64,000 nt of DNA from Edolisoma coerulescens. Lineage: Eukaryota > Chordata > Aves > Passeriformes > Campephagidae. Positions within the stretch are counted from its first letter, which is position 1. Each line of letters opens with the position of its first letter. Made by a program: the position numbers and the translations under genes. The stretch is taken from the NCBI GenBank assembly GCA_013397115.1, contig VWZW01004381.1:1057267-1121266 (forward strand), in the 5' to 3' direction. The notes beneath the pieces were generated by a model that saw only the letters and a program-made list of their open reading frames with translations, was not told where the DNA came from and made no database searches. Below, one piece after another: positions 24,970-36,091 of this stretch.

Positions 24970-26722
24970 AGTTCAGCCCAGTGGCACTCTCCTTTCTTCT
25001 GTTGAGCTGGAATGATCCCAGCTCCATTGGGAAGCTCCCACCACAGCCCAGTCTCTGGCAGCAGCGCCCACCCTCCACTGGCACCTGTGCTCGGGGTGTC
25101 ACAGAGCTTACTGAGTTTGTACACACACTTCAGGAGAAATCCCTGCTAATAGAGTCCTAATTTCTTCCTTCCTGCTTCCCAGATGCTTCTGTCTCCATAT
25201 ACAAATGACAGAAATGATGAGCAATGCTTTCAAGAAAATGTTTGTTTGTTTGACTCAGAAAAGCAAGTGAGAGGTCCTGCGAGGAGAGAGCTCTTGGCAG
25301 CTGTTCTGTCTCTAAAACCTTCTGGGTTTGTTTTTTTTCACAATGGAAAATGTGAAAAGGAAAATGAATTTACAGCTGGATGTAGCAGGGCACAAAGAGG
25401 GGATTGTGAGGTTCATGGCCAATGTCACTTGCCTTTTCCTTGTTCCTTAGGAAAAGTCCCATATTGCTGCAACTGGAACCTGCTCTGTTCTTGCACAGCT
25501 CAGTTTGGTTCCTGTGCTCCGTCTCCAAACCTCAGTCCCTGCTCCTCATCTTCCAGAGGCTTTTATTCAGTGTGACTACAGCTCTTGGGAAAAGGATGTG
25601 ATAGATGGGAGAGCCCTGAGGCAGAGGAGAGTGTGGTGCCCAGGCTTCCCTCAGAATCAGGGCTTGTTCCCTTTGCTCCATTCCTGCCTGGGCTCCGTTC
25701 AGGCCCCTTGGAGCTGAGGTCTCATCCTGTGGGACGGGCATGGGGTGGATGCTCGGAGCTGAGCATCCCTGGGGCGTGGTGTGGATGCAGAGCGTGGGTG
25801 GACCCAGGCCGGAGCTGGCACCCAGGAGGTGACAGAGGTGACACAGGCTGCGAGGTGCTACCTCTGTTCCCCCGACCTGGGGAGCCCCAGCGGTGCTGCC
25901 ACCTCCAGCTGAGAGGTCAGAGGGGCTGAGACCCTTGGAGGAGGGTTTGGCCCATCAGTTGAAGTTACCTACAGTGACAAACGATTCTTTAAGATCTGTC
26001 ACTGAAGGTGAGGTGCTTATTTGGCATTTGGGGAAAAATCAGCCTTGAAATACAGTGCTTTGTCTGCACAAACTGCAGAAACAGTGCTGGCAACTTCAGA
26101 CTGGCACGTGCTGAAGGGGTTTGGTGGTTTAGGGGGTGGGGGTTTAGCTCTGGATACTTTTGCTTGGAAGTCTGGGCAGTGGCATGTCGGGATTGATTTC
26201 CCTGTGCCGTTCCCAGAAGGGCAACGCTGTCATTGACGTGTGTGAGGGGAGGAAGACGTGCATGTCTTCTGGTCTGGCAAACGGAGGCTGGGGAGATGCT
26301 GAAGAAAAGCAGAGCTGTGGGAGGAAAATTGCCCACCTGTTCCCTTCAGTACAATCTTCCATTTTTGGCCACATGCACTTTTCAGCTCAGATACCCGCGA
26401 ACGCCAGATTCTCCCTCTTTTTATTCCCGGCGGTGACCTCAGAGTGTGTGCCGCGAGTGACAATGAGCTCAGAGGAACAGAAGTGTTCCCAGCCCTCCTC
26501 TGACGTTCACTCAACACTTTGTTCTGCTGAGTTTTACCAAAATGCCTGGTCTGGTTGGGGATGTTCCGTAAGGTTTAAAAATCTGCCACAGGTTTGCTTA
26601 AAAAAACCTCCTGGGACTGCTCAGAAATCCGACGTGACCGTGGTTTGTTTTGTTAACTCCTGGCTCTCGTGGTGCCGGTCCCGTGCCGTGCCCCTGACCC
26701 TGTCCCTGTGTTCTCTTTGCAG

Positions 26723-26805
26723 TTTGCTGCTTTGTGGTGCACAAGCGGTGCCATGAGTTCGTCACCTTCTCCTGCCCCGGTGCCGACAAGGGCCCTGCCT
26801 CGGAT
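26723..26805 (+). CDS. PRKCB: PRKCB exon 3: second half of C1A zinc finger
   Basis: This 83-bp exon has acceptor ttctctttgcag and donor gtaagt. It starts with two bases completing a split Val codon (residue 69, human numbering) and ends in phase 0. It encodes V69-D96. The visible C1A zinc ligands are Cys70, His75, Cys78 and Cys86 (pattern C-x4-H-x2-C-x7-C). The ligands His37, Cys50, Cys53 and Cys67 must come from upstream exons. C1A binds diacylglycerol or phorbol ester and recruits the kinase to membranes. The sequence equals my recollection of human PRKCB here, including the PRKCB-type 'GPASD' where PRKCA has 'GPDTD'. The 83-bp length equals that of exon 3 in conventional PKC genes. Confidence 0.97.
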
Positions 26806-26940
26806 GTAAGTACGGGTCCTGTGCTGGGCACGGCGGGGCCGGGGGCTCACTGGGCTTCACAGCACTTGGAGAAGATGCTCCTCCAGCTTCCTTGGCTGAG
26901 GGCACGCCTGGATTGTTGTTTCACAGGCATCTCTAATTTA

Positions 26941-27080
26941 TGGGATGGTTTAGGTTGGAAAAGCCACTAAGATCAAGTCTAAGATCATCATTCCCCAGCA
27001 CTTTTAAGGCCACCACTGCCCCACATCCCCACGTGCCACATCCACATGGCTTTTAAATCCCTTCAGGGATGGGGATTCCA
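26941..27080 (-). repeat. Diverged CR1 LINE fragment, antisense
   Basis: 'gggatggtttaggttggaaa', then 'agatcaagtctaagatcatc' and 'aaatcccttcagggatgggg'. This is the same variant as the copy at 55577-55742. It begins 135 bp past the exon 3 donor. Confidence 0.75.
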
Positions 27081-28209
27081 TAGTTATGGGCACTTTCACA
27101 GGTTTCTGGGATACTTAAAACACTCAAACCATCCAATAACTTGTGCTCAGCAGAGCAGAGGGAACATGGGGCGTGGCAGAGATTTCCCTTTGGGGCTGAG
27201 CCTGCAGCCTTGCCCCAATGTCTTTCTATCCCTTGTGTCAGAAAACCACCCGAACACTTGCTAGCTAAGTCCCCATCCTTATTTCCCCAAGGATTTTCTT
27301 TCCCGGTGGATCCCCTGGCTTGGGGGCAGCGGAACTGGGCTCCCCAGCCCGGCTCTGCCAGCGCCATTCAGGTCTGTCTGGCAGGTTCTGTGTTTTACCG
27401 TGGAAACTGGCTAATTTGGGGAACTGCTGGGAGAGAGGAGCTCGAATTGGGGAAACGACAGAGCACCACAGCTCTCACCCTTAAAAATAGAAGTGGTGGG
27501 AGCAGGCGGCGTAACAGGCTGCGGAAGGTGGAGGCTAAACACGCATTGTTGGCCGCCCTCCCAAATTGGGGCTGTGCCCTGTGACGGGGAGAGAGGGGGC
27601 TTGGGGGGGATGAGGCTCTCAGGGGACATCAGCAGTTGGCGAGGTTTGTTCTGGGCCCGGGTGGTGGCTGTTCCCCCCTCCTGAGCCGTGGTGTCTGTGC
27701 AGCCTCCACAGAGCAGCTGCGGCACCGACGGCCCTTCCTCCACCCGGTGCAGCAAACCCAGGAGGAGGTGGCAGGGTGGCACTGCTGTCACCCACAGGAC
27801 AGAAGCCCCTGAGGGCTTCCTGTGCCAGGGACAAGCAGGGACTGCCAGTGGAGGTGTGAGCAGGAGCTGCTGCCTGCCTGGAGAGAGGCTTGACTGGGAT
27901 ACTGAGATACTGGGATACTGGGAGCATCCCTCTTCCATCTCCAGTGCCTGTGGCACTACCGGGATCTGTGCAGGGGAGCAGTGGGGTCTGTGTGTGTATG
28001 CACAGCACCTGTCCCAGTGCCCTGGCCCGGAGCAGGTCGCTTGAGGGGATGGAGCTGCAGGAGAGGGAAGTGATGGCTTAGAACTGCTCACCTTCCTGTC
28101 TCTGCCTTTCTTCGGGGCAGTTTCACTCCCTGCTGCCACCGCTGCTGAAACAGGGCAAGGAGAGCTGAGAAGGCATGATGAGGGAATGGTGGTGGGAGGG
28201 TGATCCCTT

Positions 28210-28286
28210 CCCTGAATTATTCATTTCATGAAGGACTCGGGAAAATCGATTATTCCCTTCTTCAGAGCCTTGGGACGAGGAGTTCA
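28210..28286. repeat. 77-bp repeated element, copy B
   Basis: Partner of 22624-22700, in the same orientation on the other side of exon 3. The five mismatches are scattered and the flanks are unrelated. Confidence 0.85.
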
Positions 28287-28503
28287 AGGACAGCAGGCAG
28301 TGCAGGTGTCCATGTCGCTCTGTGGGACGTGGCAGAGCTCTGTCCCCGCGTGTGCCGCGCTCCCTCCCTGGAGACCCGGCAGGGCCGGGGGTTTTACAGC
28401 CCTTTGCTGTGACATGATGAGGCACTGCGAGGTTCCCTCTGGCCGTGTGACTGCAGCTCTGACACTCACACTTTCTCTCTGTTCTCTGTCATCTCAAACA
28501 CAG

Positions 28504-28548
28504 GCAGACAGCGGCAGCGAGGCCGCCGGCGCGTCTCACGCGCTGTGA
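28504..28548 (+). other. Possible cryptic/alternative terminal coding segment after exon 3 (speculative)
   Basis: It follows an acceptor-like 'tctctgtcatctcaaacacag'. Joined to the phase-0 end of exon 3 it gives 14 codons (ADSGSEAAGASHAL) and TGA. An AATAAA lies at 29111-29116. I know of no such PRKCB exon in any species, and this rests only on signals that also arise by chance. Confidence 0.15.
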
Positions 28549-29350
28549 CCTGCTTCGGGCTGTGGGAGGTGAATGTCACCCGCCCAGACCTATCTGTTTT
28601 GATAGGTATTGAGATCCTTGTGCGTGCCCAGGTGGAATCTCGCTGATAAGGCTTTAGGTGCAGCGTGAGGGGGAAGGAGCTGGTGGCTGAGCAGAGCCCC
28701 AGCTCCCACCGCAGCTGGGCAGGTGACGGCGAGGGGACACCAGCCCACGGCTGTGAGTGGCCCTGGGAGCGGCTGGGTGGGTGCCCGGGGGGACAGAAAT
28801 GCTGAAATCCCTTCACCTTGCTCGAGGCAGATGAGGTTTGGCAGCGGGGAGCGGGCAGGGCCGGGACCCAGCTGCCTGCCCGTGCTGGCACTGCCACAGC
28901 CCCGCGCAGCACCTGGAGGGCAGCGGGTGGCTGCAGGTGCCAGGGACGCTCCTCCTGTCCCCGCAGAGCTTTGGCTGAGGGTGGACAGGACGCTTCGCCT
29001 TCCCTCCCACCGAGGACAGCGAGGGCCCCTCAGGCAGCCAGGTCCCAGCTGGTCTCTGCAGCAGCTCTGGGTGACAGTGGGCGGCCTCTGCCTGGGAAGG
29101 GAAGGGTCTAAATAAAATTGTCACAAATTTAACAGACCCCACTCGATACCAGGGCTGGTGTAAAGGCCCTTGGTCACATTCCCTGTCACTCACTGTCATC
29201 CCTGGTGGAGCATCAGCACTATGGCACAGGCAGCAGACAGGTAACAGCTGCCCAGCACTGTTAATTAATCTTTTAATACATAACTTCTGAAAATGAAAAG
29301 GGAATGCAGTTCTTGGGACTAAAGCAGGGAGAATAACGGCCCTTTTACAG

Positions 29351-29393
29351 CTTTTTTTTCCTTCTTCTTTTTTCTTTTTTTTTTTTTCTCTTT
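29351..29393 (+). repeat. Long T-rich pyrimidine tract
   Basis: An almost uninterrupted run of about 43 pyrimidines, immediately followed by AG at 29394-29395. Confidence 0.85.
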
Positions 29394-29518
29394 AGCAAAG
29401 GCTGCCAGAGCCCCTCTGGTCTGTCCCCTGCCCCTCTGACGTGGGGGTGTCACTGGGGGATGCAGGCAGGACAAGCTTCCTTCCTCCTGCACTGTCAGTC
29501 TCGCTCTTACAGCAGCAT

Positions 29519-29562
29519 AATTATATCTATATCATATTTATAATTATATAATCACATAATAC
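29519..29562. repeat. AT-rich low-complexity tract
   Basis: TATATCTATATCATATTTATAATTATATAA-like sequence (split: tatatctatatc + atatttataatt), with no coding or RNA structure evident. Confidence 0.8.
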
Positions 29563-30844
29563 TTAAGGAGCTTTGACTCAGGAGAGGAAGAGCTCCTTCA
29601 GCACACAGTAATGCCTTGTTGGCTTCAGGAATGAGCCAGGGACAGAGGCTTTGCTTTGAACAATGGAAAGCTGGAGTTTCCCTCTGCTCCATGGTTGCTG
29701 ATAACCACGGTGTGAATCCAGAGCCACCTGCACTGGTGGCAGATCTGGTGGCATCAGGCTGTGCTGGTTACAGGGATGTGTTTTTGCAGTTGGTGCAGCA
29801 AGCTGGGAACTCTTCCACAAATACGAATCTCCAGTGAATCCTGGAGAAAGAAGGAGTTTAATTTATTGCACGTGTCAAACCTCACAGTGGGCTCATCCTT
29901 ACAGTGGGCCAGTGGTTCTGCTGAGCTGGAGAGGGAAGGGAGCTGTGCAGGGAGCTCAGCAGTGCAGGGATGCTGCAGCCTGGGCTGGGGCTTTGGTGCC
30001 AGGTGGGATCCCAGAGCTGCTCTTCTCTGTGGCCTAGACCTGGAGCCCAGGGAAAAAATGTGTTAAAAGAAAAATATCTTCTAACTTCGCTCCTTGATCT
30101 CTGTGTCTTCAGAGCGCTGGAGAATTGAGGAGAAAACCAGTTTGCATCTGTACAGTGCTTATGGTCTCTCTGAATGTTTACATTTTAATAACTGGGCAAT
30201 TCTAATTACTGAGCTAAAACTCTTCAGTTGGAAGTTCAGGGTGTGCTGAAGTGCTGCAGGGATGGAGGTTGGTGCATGCAGAGAGAACCCGGGGGGAGCT
30301 GGTGTTTCACGCTTGGGGAGCAGAGCAGAATCCCTGGAGACCAGTGAAATGTCAGAGTCTGTGTCACTGTTGAGTGCTCCCACTTTGGGGTGTTTCTGTT
30401 TGATCTGGTTGTGCTTGAACCTCCTTGAGGAGAGTGAGAGCGTGGCTGTGTGTTTAACCTTGCCAAGCCTGCCGAGCAGGAGCCTTCCATCTGGGAGAGA
30501 GGACTAATTACACATGATAGTGTCTCCAAGCAGGAAAAAATGAAAGATTAATTGCTTCTTGCAGCAGGGAATGAAGCTGTAGCTGGAACCACTGGTGCTG
30601 CAGACAGGGAGCTGTGTTTGTGCCACTCTGGTCTGCAGGCATGGCAGAACTTTGGTTCCACGTTGATGTCCTGTCTGCCCGGGGTCTGTCCCAGCATTCC
30701 CGAAGGGAGAACCGGTGAGGTGCTCCGGAGGGGCTGACAGCCCAAACTCCCCCCCTGTCCAGTTCTGCTGTTCCTCATTCCCAGCTCTGGCACTCCTGGC
30801 TCTCCTGTTGGCAGGAGGCAAAGCTGGCATGACCACTGGGCTGG

Positions 30845-31012
30845 AGTGTGTGACTGATCCACAACGAGTGTGTGACTGATCCACAATGAGTGTGTGACTG
30901 ATCCACAGCCAATGTGTGACTGATCCACAGCCAGTGTGTGACCCACAGCCAGTGTCTGTGTGACCCACAGCCAGTGTGTGACCCATAGCCAGTGTCTGTC
31001 TGACCCACAGCA
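30845..31012. repeat. 22-bp minisatellite with degenerate 3' units
   Basis: Units of 'gtgtgtgactgatccacaac' type (about 22 bp) repeat four to five times. They then pass into shorter 'gtgtgtgacccacagccagt' and 'gtctgtgtgacccacagcc' units, about eight to nine in all. Confidence 0.88.
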
Positions 31013-32554
31013 AGGTCTCCAGGACCCAGAGTCAGCCTGTGTAATGTATTCCAGCTGGCAAACCTAATTATAGCTGGAGCTATTAGTAGAATGCATAATT
31101 ATTTAAATTGTAGACAAAATAATCATTAAAATGACCTTCTTTGCATGATCCTGGTAAAGGTCATCTAATCAGGATGTGTTAATAAATATCAGAGTTGCTC
31201 TGGGAAGGTAACGGGCCAGTGTAGCTACATTTCAATTTTGCATGTAATTTGTCCCCCTTTGTGGCTTGGGAAGAGGATTTCGGGAAGAATTTCAGGAAGA
31301 AATTCTTCATGGAAAGGGCTCCCTGCTGTGCCCCCAGGCCTCCTCTCGCCGAGGTGCTGCCTCTGAGTGCAGGACCCGGATCCCTCCTCACAGCTCCCGT
31401 TCTTCTGGGCTGCCCTGGCCGGTGCTTTGGCAAATCCTCACAACCTTCCTGCAACTTGCTGCTTTCTGTTGTCCTGCTAATTAACTTCTCCAGCTCTCGT
31501 GCTGTGCCATCTGCCCCTCTGGAGTGAGGGCACCTGCTCGCTGCTCCGCCGGCAGCCGGTGACAGTTCCCATGGGATGAAGATGTCTCTGCCTTGCTCCC
31601 TCCCAGCACCTTCTGGTGCTTCCCTGGCCCTGCTGGAGCCCGGCTCTGTGTCCTGCCAGGCTGCCATGGCCTCAGCCCCGTGGCTGAGAAGCTCTTCTCT
31701 CGTTGCCTCAGGGGTGGGAGGGGGTATCTGGTGACCCCAGCTCAGATGCAGCCGCTGGCTGAAGGAGGGGCTGGAGCAGGTGGCTGGGTCCGTGCCCTTC
31801 CCGTGGCTCTGCAGTCCCAGGGCTGGGGCTGAGCTGAGTTTGTCCCTCACTGGGAGGGTGATGAGGTGGGTGGTGCAGCCTGTGCCCACCCGGGTGGCAC
31901 CAGTGGAGGGCCTGCAGGAGGAAGCTGTTTCAGGGGTCTCTGTGCTGTTCCAGCACCTGGAGGCTGCAGGGAAGGTGCCGTGGGAGCCCCGCTCTCCTAG
32001 AGGTGCAATAAAATGACTCTCAAGGCATGTGTGAGTTACCAAACGTGTCTGAAGGGTGTTGAGATGCAAACGCTGCTCTGGGAGAGCAGCTGAGCTTGGC
32101 TTTTTTTTCTGCTGCTCAGAAAAAGAGAGTGTTTTATTTGGTGTTGGCAGCAGCAGCCAGAGAAGAACAACTGTCATCCATATCCCTCTGCAGTTGTCTG
32201 ACGAGAGGATGAGATCTTTTGTCAATAAAAATGTATTTACTTGCTGGGAGCTGCCAGGGGCAGGCTGTGTTTGACACGGGAGCAGCCCCGGCGTGGTGCC
32301 AGTGCCCGCGGCCGTGTCTGCTGCTGGTCCTTCCCCAGGAGCTGCCTCCTCCTGCTGCCTCCATCCCGCTGCCCGCACGGCCCCTGTGCCCTCGGGCCCT
32401 GTGCTCTGGGAGCTTCTCTGGGGCTGGAACGCCGTAAGCTACAGAAAAACAGTTCTGGTGTCGCTCACTGGCACAGCAATGTCAAAGAGCCTTTACAGCG
32501 TGACAGGCTGGGCAGGCTGCTGAGGAGTGAGAGTGGCAGCAGAGGTGCTGCAGA

Positions 32555-32640
32555 ATCATGGAATCACAGACTGGATTCAGCTGTCAGGGACTTGAAAGGC
32601 CACCGAGTTCCAACCCCTGCTTGAGCCCAAAACAGGACCT
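32555..32640 (-). repeat. Degenerate CR1 tail, antisense
   Basis: 'gaatcatggaatcacagac' with 'ggccaccgagttccaacccc'. It is diverged but shows the inverted GATT tail and the 'gttccaacccc' block. Confidence 0.6.
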
Positions 32641-33464
32641 GATTTCCTCTTGTGTGCAACCTCCTCTGAGCGCTGTCTGTGTGATTTATTGTGGCTCTTC
32701 TCATTGACACAAAGACCCATCACTCTCGCTCCCTTGTTCCTGAACTTCCTTGCATGGTTTTTGCTGGGACTTGGAGCTATTTCTCACCAAAGGTGTTTTC
32801 CCAGCCCTGTGGAGGCAGGTGGGGAGATGCAGGAGGTGCATGGCCAGGGCAGCGGCTCCCAGGCAGGGCTGGTCCCTGTCTCTGGTGGATGCCGTTGTCT
32901 CCAGTTCATCTTCCCCTCTCCCGCATCCTGCTGTCCGTAAGAACTGCTTGCACAGTGGCAGGATGCCACCTGGAGCTGTCACACTGCCACCCCTGACCCA
33001 GCCTCTTGCAATCCATGCTTTCCCTGGAAGGGATGATGGACCACTTCTGTCTGCTGTGACTTGTTCCCTGCATTCCGAGGGGATTTTCCACACGGGAAAT
33101 GTGGGAATCAAATGCGAGGTTTTGGGTTTATGTCCCTGCCAGGGTTTGTTGAGTGCAGGCGGTAAGCTGCGGCTGTGTTGTATTTGCTATTATGCTGTTT
33201 AAATCACTATGAAATTCACTTTAAAATGGTCTGTTCACATGAACTGTGCTAATTCTTCTTCAGAAGAGATAATTTAAAGCTTTCTTTGCAATGAGACAGG
33301 GAAAGCAGCAGCCTCTAATCTCGAAGCAAAGCTCTGTGTTCTGTCAAATGCAGCAAATATCAGTGCAGAGGTTTCAAACACCCTTGGCTGTTGGTGTGGG
33401 TCCAGCTGCCCCTTCCTGAAGCTCTGCTGCAGGAGATGTGGAATTCCAGTGCTCTGGGAGGCCG

Positions 33465-33625
33465 GTGGCAGGGACACCTTTCACTGTCCCAGGGTGCTCC
33501 AAGCCCCATCCAACCTGGCCCTGGACACTCCCAGGGATGGGGCAGCCTCAGCTTCTCTGGGCACCCTGTGCCAGGGACTCCCCACCCTCACAGGGAGGAA
33601 ATTTTTTCGTATTTACACAAGGAAA
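33465..33625 (-). repeat. CR1 LINE 3' fragment lacking the tail, antisense
   Basis: 'ggcagggacacctttcactg' to 'ccaccctcacagggagg'. The terminal part nearest the CR1 3' end is missing. Confidence 0.85.
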
Positions 33626-34434
33626 GAATTCAAATGCAATTAGCCAGGGATGGGATATTGCACCAGCTCGTTTCAGACCAGAAACCTGCTGTTGAACTGG
33701 GGAGCAGAAGCCAGGTGGGTTCTGCCACCTCTGCGGGGTCGGTGCCTGCAGGGCACCAGCTCAAAGCCACAGCAGCTGCTCCCCTTCGCTGGCTCCCACC
33801 CCACTCCCTGCTCCAGGCTTGTGTCCCTCGGTGCAGAGAGTGCTGGCTCTGTGGCAGCACTGACTGGGAAGGGAAGGGCAGAGCCTCGCCATGCACTGCC
33901 TCTCCTCATGGCATTTTCCAGCTCTGCTCCAAAGAAAGCTGTTCCTGCCCCGTTCTTCAGGCTGGCTCAGCGCTGGTGGGGGAGGAGAAGAGGCTTTTCT
34001 TTTCTTGGCAAACTTCTTTTTAACCATTCTTGTTTTAAGTCTCAGCATCTGCATACGCAGTGTTCTCGTCAGTCCTGTCTCCGTGGTACAAAAATAGTCT
34101 CTTTGTACAGCGACTTCAGCCTTGCTCAAAAATGATCCCCAGAATTGCCAGTTTCTGGCACTTTCTAAGGCTCTGGTCAAGGTGACACGAGCCCCTCTCC
34201 ACCACGGCCCAGCAGCTCTTCCTCTGCAGGGCTGGCTGCTCCATCACCCTCCCAGCCTTTGGGCTCTGCCCCTCTGGGTGTGGGTCTCTCCAGAGCAGAG
34301 TGGGGTGGGAGCAGAAGGTGAACCCCCTATCTGGGAAGGGGGTGCTGGTTTGGGGAACCCAGCCTGCTTTGCCACTTTGCTTTTCCAGCTCTGGCTTCTC
34401 AAACTCTGGGTTCCAGTGGGAATTCGACATCCTT

Positions 34435-36090
34435 CGCATGAAGTGGGAATTGACTCCTTTTGCATAAAGCTCGTGTTTTTTATGAATGACTGAGGCTTTC
34501 ACTTGCCTAAACAGGAATATCTGTTTCTGGAAGGGAACGCAGCAGCAGAGCGCTCGGGGGCGATCCCTCCGTGTCACGCGCTGGCACGTGGCTTCTCCCA
34601 GAGCTACCCCGTGTCCCCTGCCCTTGTCTCGCTGCCGAGGGAGGCTGGTGGTGGCTGATGCAAGGGGGTGCAGGTGCTGTGCCCGGGGACTCTGCAGGAT
34701 GCAGGACTGGGCAGCCAGAGATGTCCTCTCTCCTGGGACATTGGCAAGGGAATCAGGATCACAGCGTGGATTGGGTTGGAAGGAACCTTCCAGACCATCT
34801 CAAGGTTGAGCCCAGGCTGCATCTTGGCTGCCTGCCCCAAGTTTCATGGCGAGAAACTCCCCCCACCTCCTGTTCTAGCCTAAAATTCAGGCTTAATTTC
34901 TCTGCACTCTTAAAAATGAGGAATGCAAAAGGCTTTCAGACCTACAGAGTCATTGTCAGAACTGGCTGCTTGGGGTGTCCAGAAGACAGGTTGATTGTGA
35001 CCCCTTGTCCCCTCAACCTTCCTGTGCCATTGCTGGCACAGGAGCTGCCAGCTGGAGCCACGTTAGGAGCTGTGTCTGGAAGCCGTTTCCTTGGGGTAAA
35101 ATGTGAGATATTTCCAGTTTCAGTGCCTTGGCTGAAGCCTGTACCCTATCCCTGGCACTGCACAGACTGAGTTAAAGGAAGCTCTGTTTGTTTTCCCCCT
35201 CCCGGGTGCCATTGGGGTTATCTGTGGTGCTGAGCAATAAAGCAGAATGTTGGTGATTAATGCAGCTGGAAGCTCCAATGCAACAGTGCTGGGAAATTAA
35301 TTTCAGGGGGATGGAATGTATTGGCAGCGATGTTATAGCTCGCTTCTGATTCCACTCTTTATTTATTTACTCCGCTCGCAGTGCCCTGAAAAGGTGTCTT
35401 TGCTAATGCCCGGGCAGCTTTCCAGGCCATTAAAAAGCTGCTCAGCTCAAATGACGGAGCCGGGAGCTGAGCCTCATCCCTAACCCTTAAACAATTAACC
35501 TGAGATGAAGTCAAGCTGCTCCGTGCCGGAACCTTCCCCCTTGCCTGTGCTTCTCCCGGGGGTGTGGAGCCCCAGCAGCCTCCTCTGCACAGCCCCACTG
35601 CTCCAGGCTCTCCTGAGCTCCCAGAACTGTCCTCTCTTGCATGGAAGATACCATGGAAGAAGTGCCAAACCCTTGCTCTGCCACAGTGCTTTGCTCCAGT
35701 GCTTGGTTCTGTCTCCCTGTTGAGTTGTTTCTTCTGGAAGTTTTCACTGGCACAGGTTGCCCAGTGGAGCTGTGGCTGCCCTTGGATCCCTGGAAGTGTC
35801 CAAGGCCAGGCTGAACGGGGCTTGGAGCAACCTGGGATAGTGGAAGGTGTCCTTGCCCATGGCAGGGGGTGGAACTGGATAGGCTTTAAGGTCTCTCCCA
35901 ACCCAAACCATTTTGGGATTCTATGATTTGGGTTTGTTTGGCTCTAACTCCTGCTGACCCATGCTGGAGCCCAGGAGTTTGCCTCGTGCCTGCACAAGGG
36001 ATAAAGGGATAACCTGGGCTCTGCTGGGTCTGCACCCTCTGCTGATGGGCAAAAATCTGCCCTTGCTTTTAAGAAAGCTCAAAATATCAT
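34435..36090 (+). repeat. 1656-bp direct duplication, copy 1
   Basis: Starts 'cgcatgaagtgggaattgac' and ends 'aagctcaaaatatcat', and recurs at 36092-37747 with a constant offset of 1657. A single N (36091) sits at the junction. I count three differences: 34689 a/g at 36346, 35662 g/a at 37319, and 35922 t/c at 37579. It contains CR1 pieces at 34750-34812 and 35746-35930. Confidence 0.97.
35746..35930 (+). repeat. CR1 LINE 3' fragment, sense (inside duplication copy 1)
   Basis: 'ctggcacaggttgcccagtg' to 'cccaaaccattttgggattc', ending 'tatgatt'. Confidence 0.92.
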
Positions 36091-36091
36091 N
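36091..36091. other. Single unresolved base (N) at duplication junction
   Basis: It lies exactly between the two copies of the 1656-bp repeat, as expected for a scaffolding or gap-fill join. Confidence 0.98.

Larger units (their letters stand above)
1..26722 (+). other. PRKCB: Intronic sequence upstream of PRKCB exon 3 (inferred intron 2, 5' end outside window)
   Basis: No exon with homology I recognise lies here. The preceding 32-bp PRKCB exon would encode roughly residues 58-69 (end of FIWGFGKQGFQCQ) and was looked for by eye without success, so exons 1-2 are probably further upstream. In mammals the intron before exon 3 is very long, which fits. The stretch contains several CR1 fragments, a 21-bp repeat near 9.17 kb, a G-rich minisatellite near 15.4 kb, a TG/TA microsatellite near 23.8 kb and scattered AT-rich islands. 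It ends in a normal acceptor (ttctctttgcag). Calling the whole block intron is inference, since a lncRNA or distal enhancer cannot be excluded from sequence alone. Confidence 0.75.

Noticed and set aside
24600..25126. Antisense frame of 171 codons
   Set aside because: About a third is translated CR1 and the rest has no recognisable motif.
31179..32378. 399-codon antisense open frame
   Set aside because: Composition is driven by GC-rich intron, there is no recognisable domain, it overlaps the AT-rich island at one end, and no splice or promoter context was seen.
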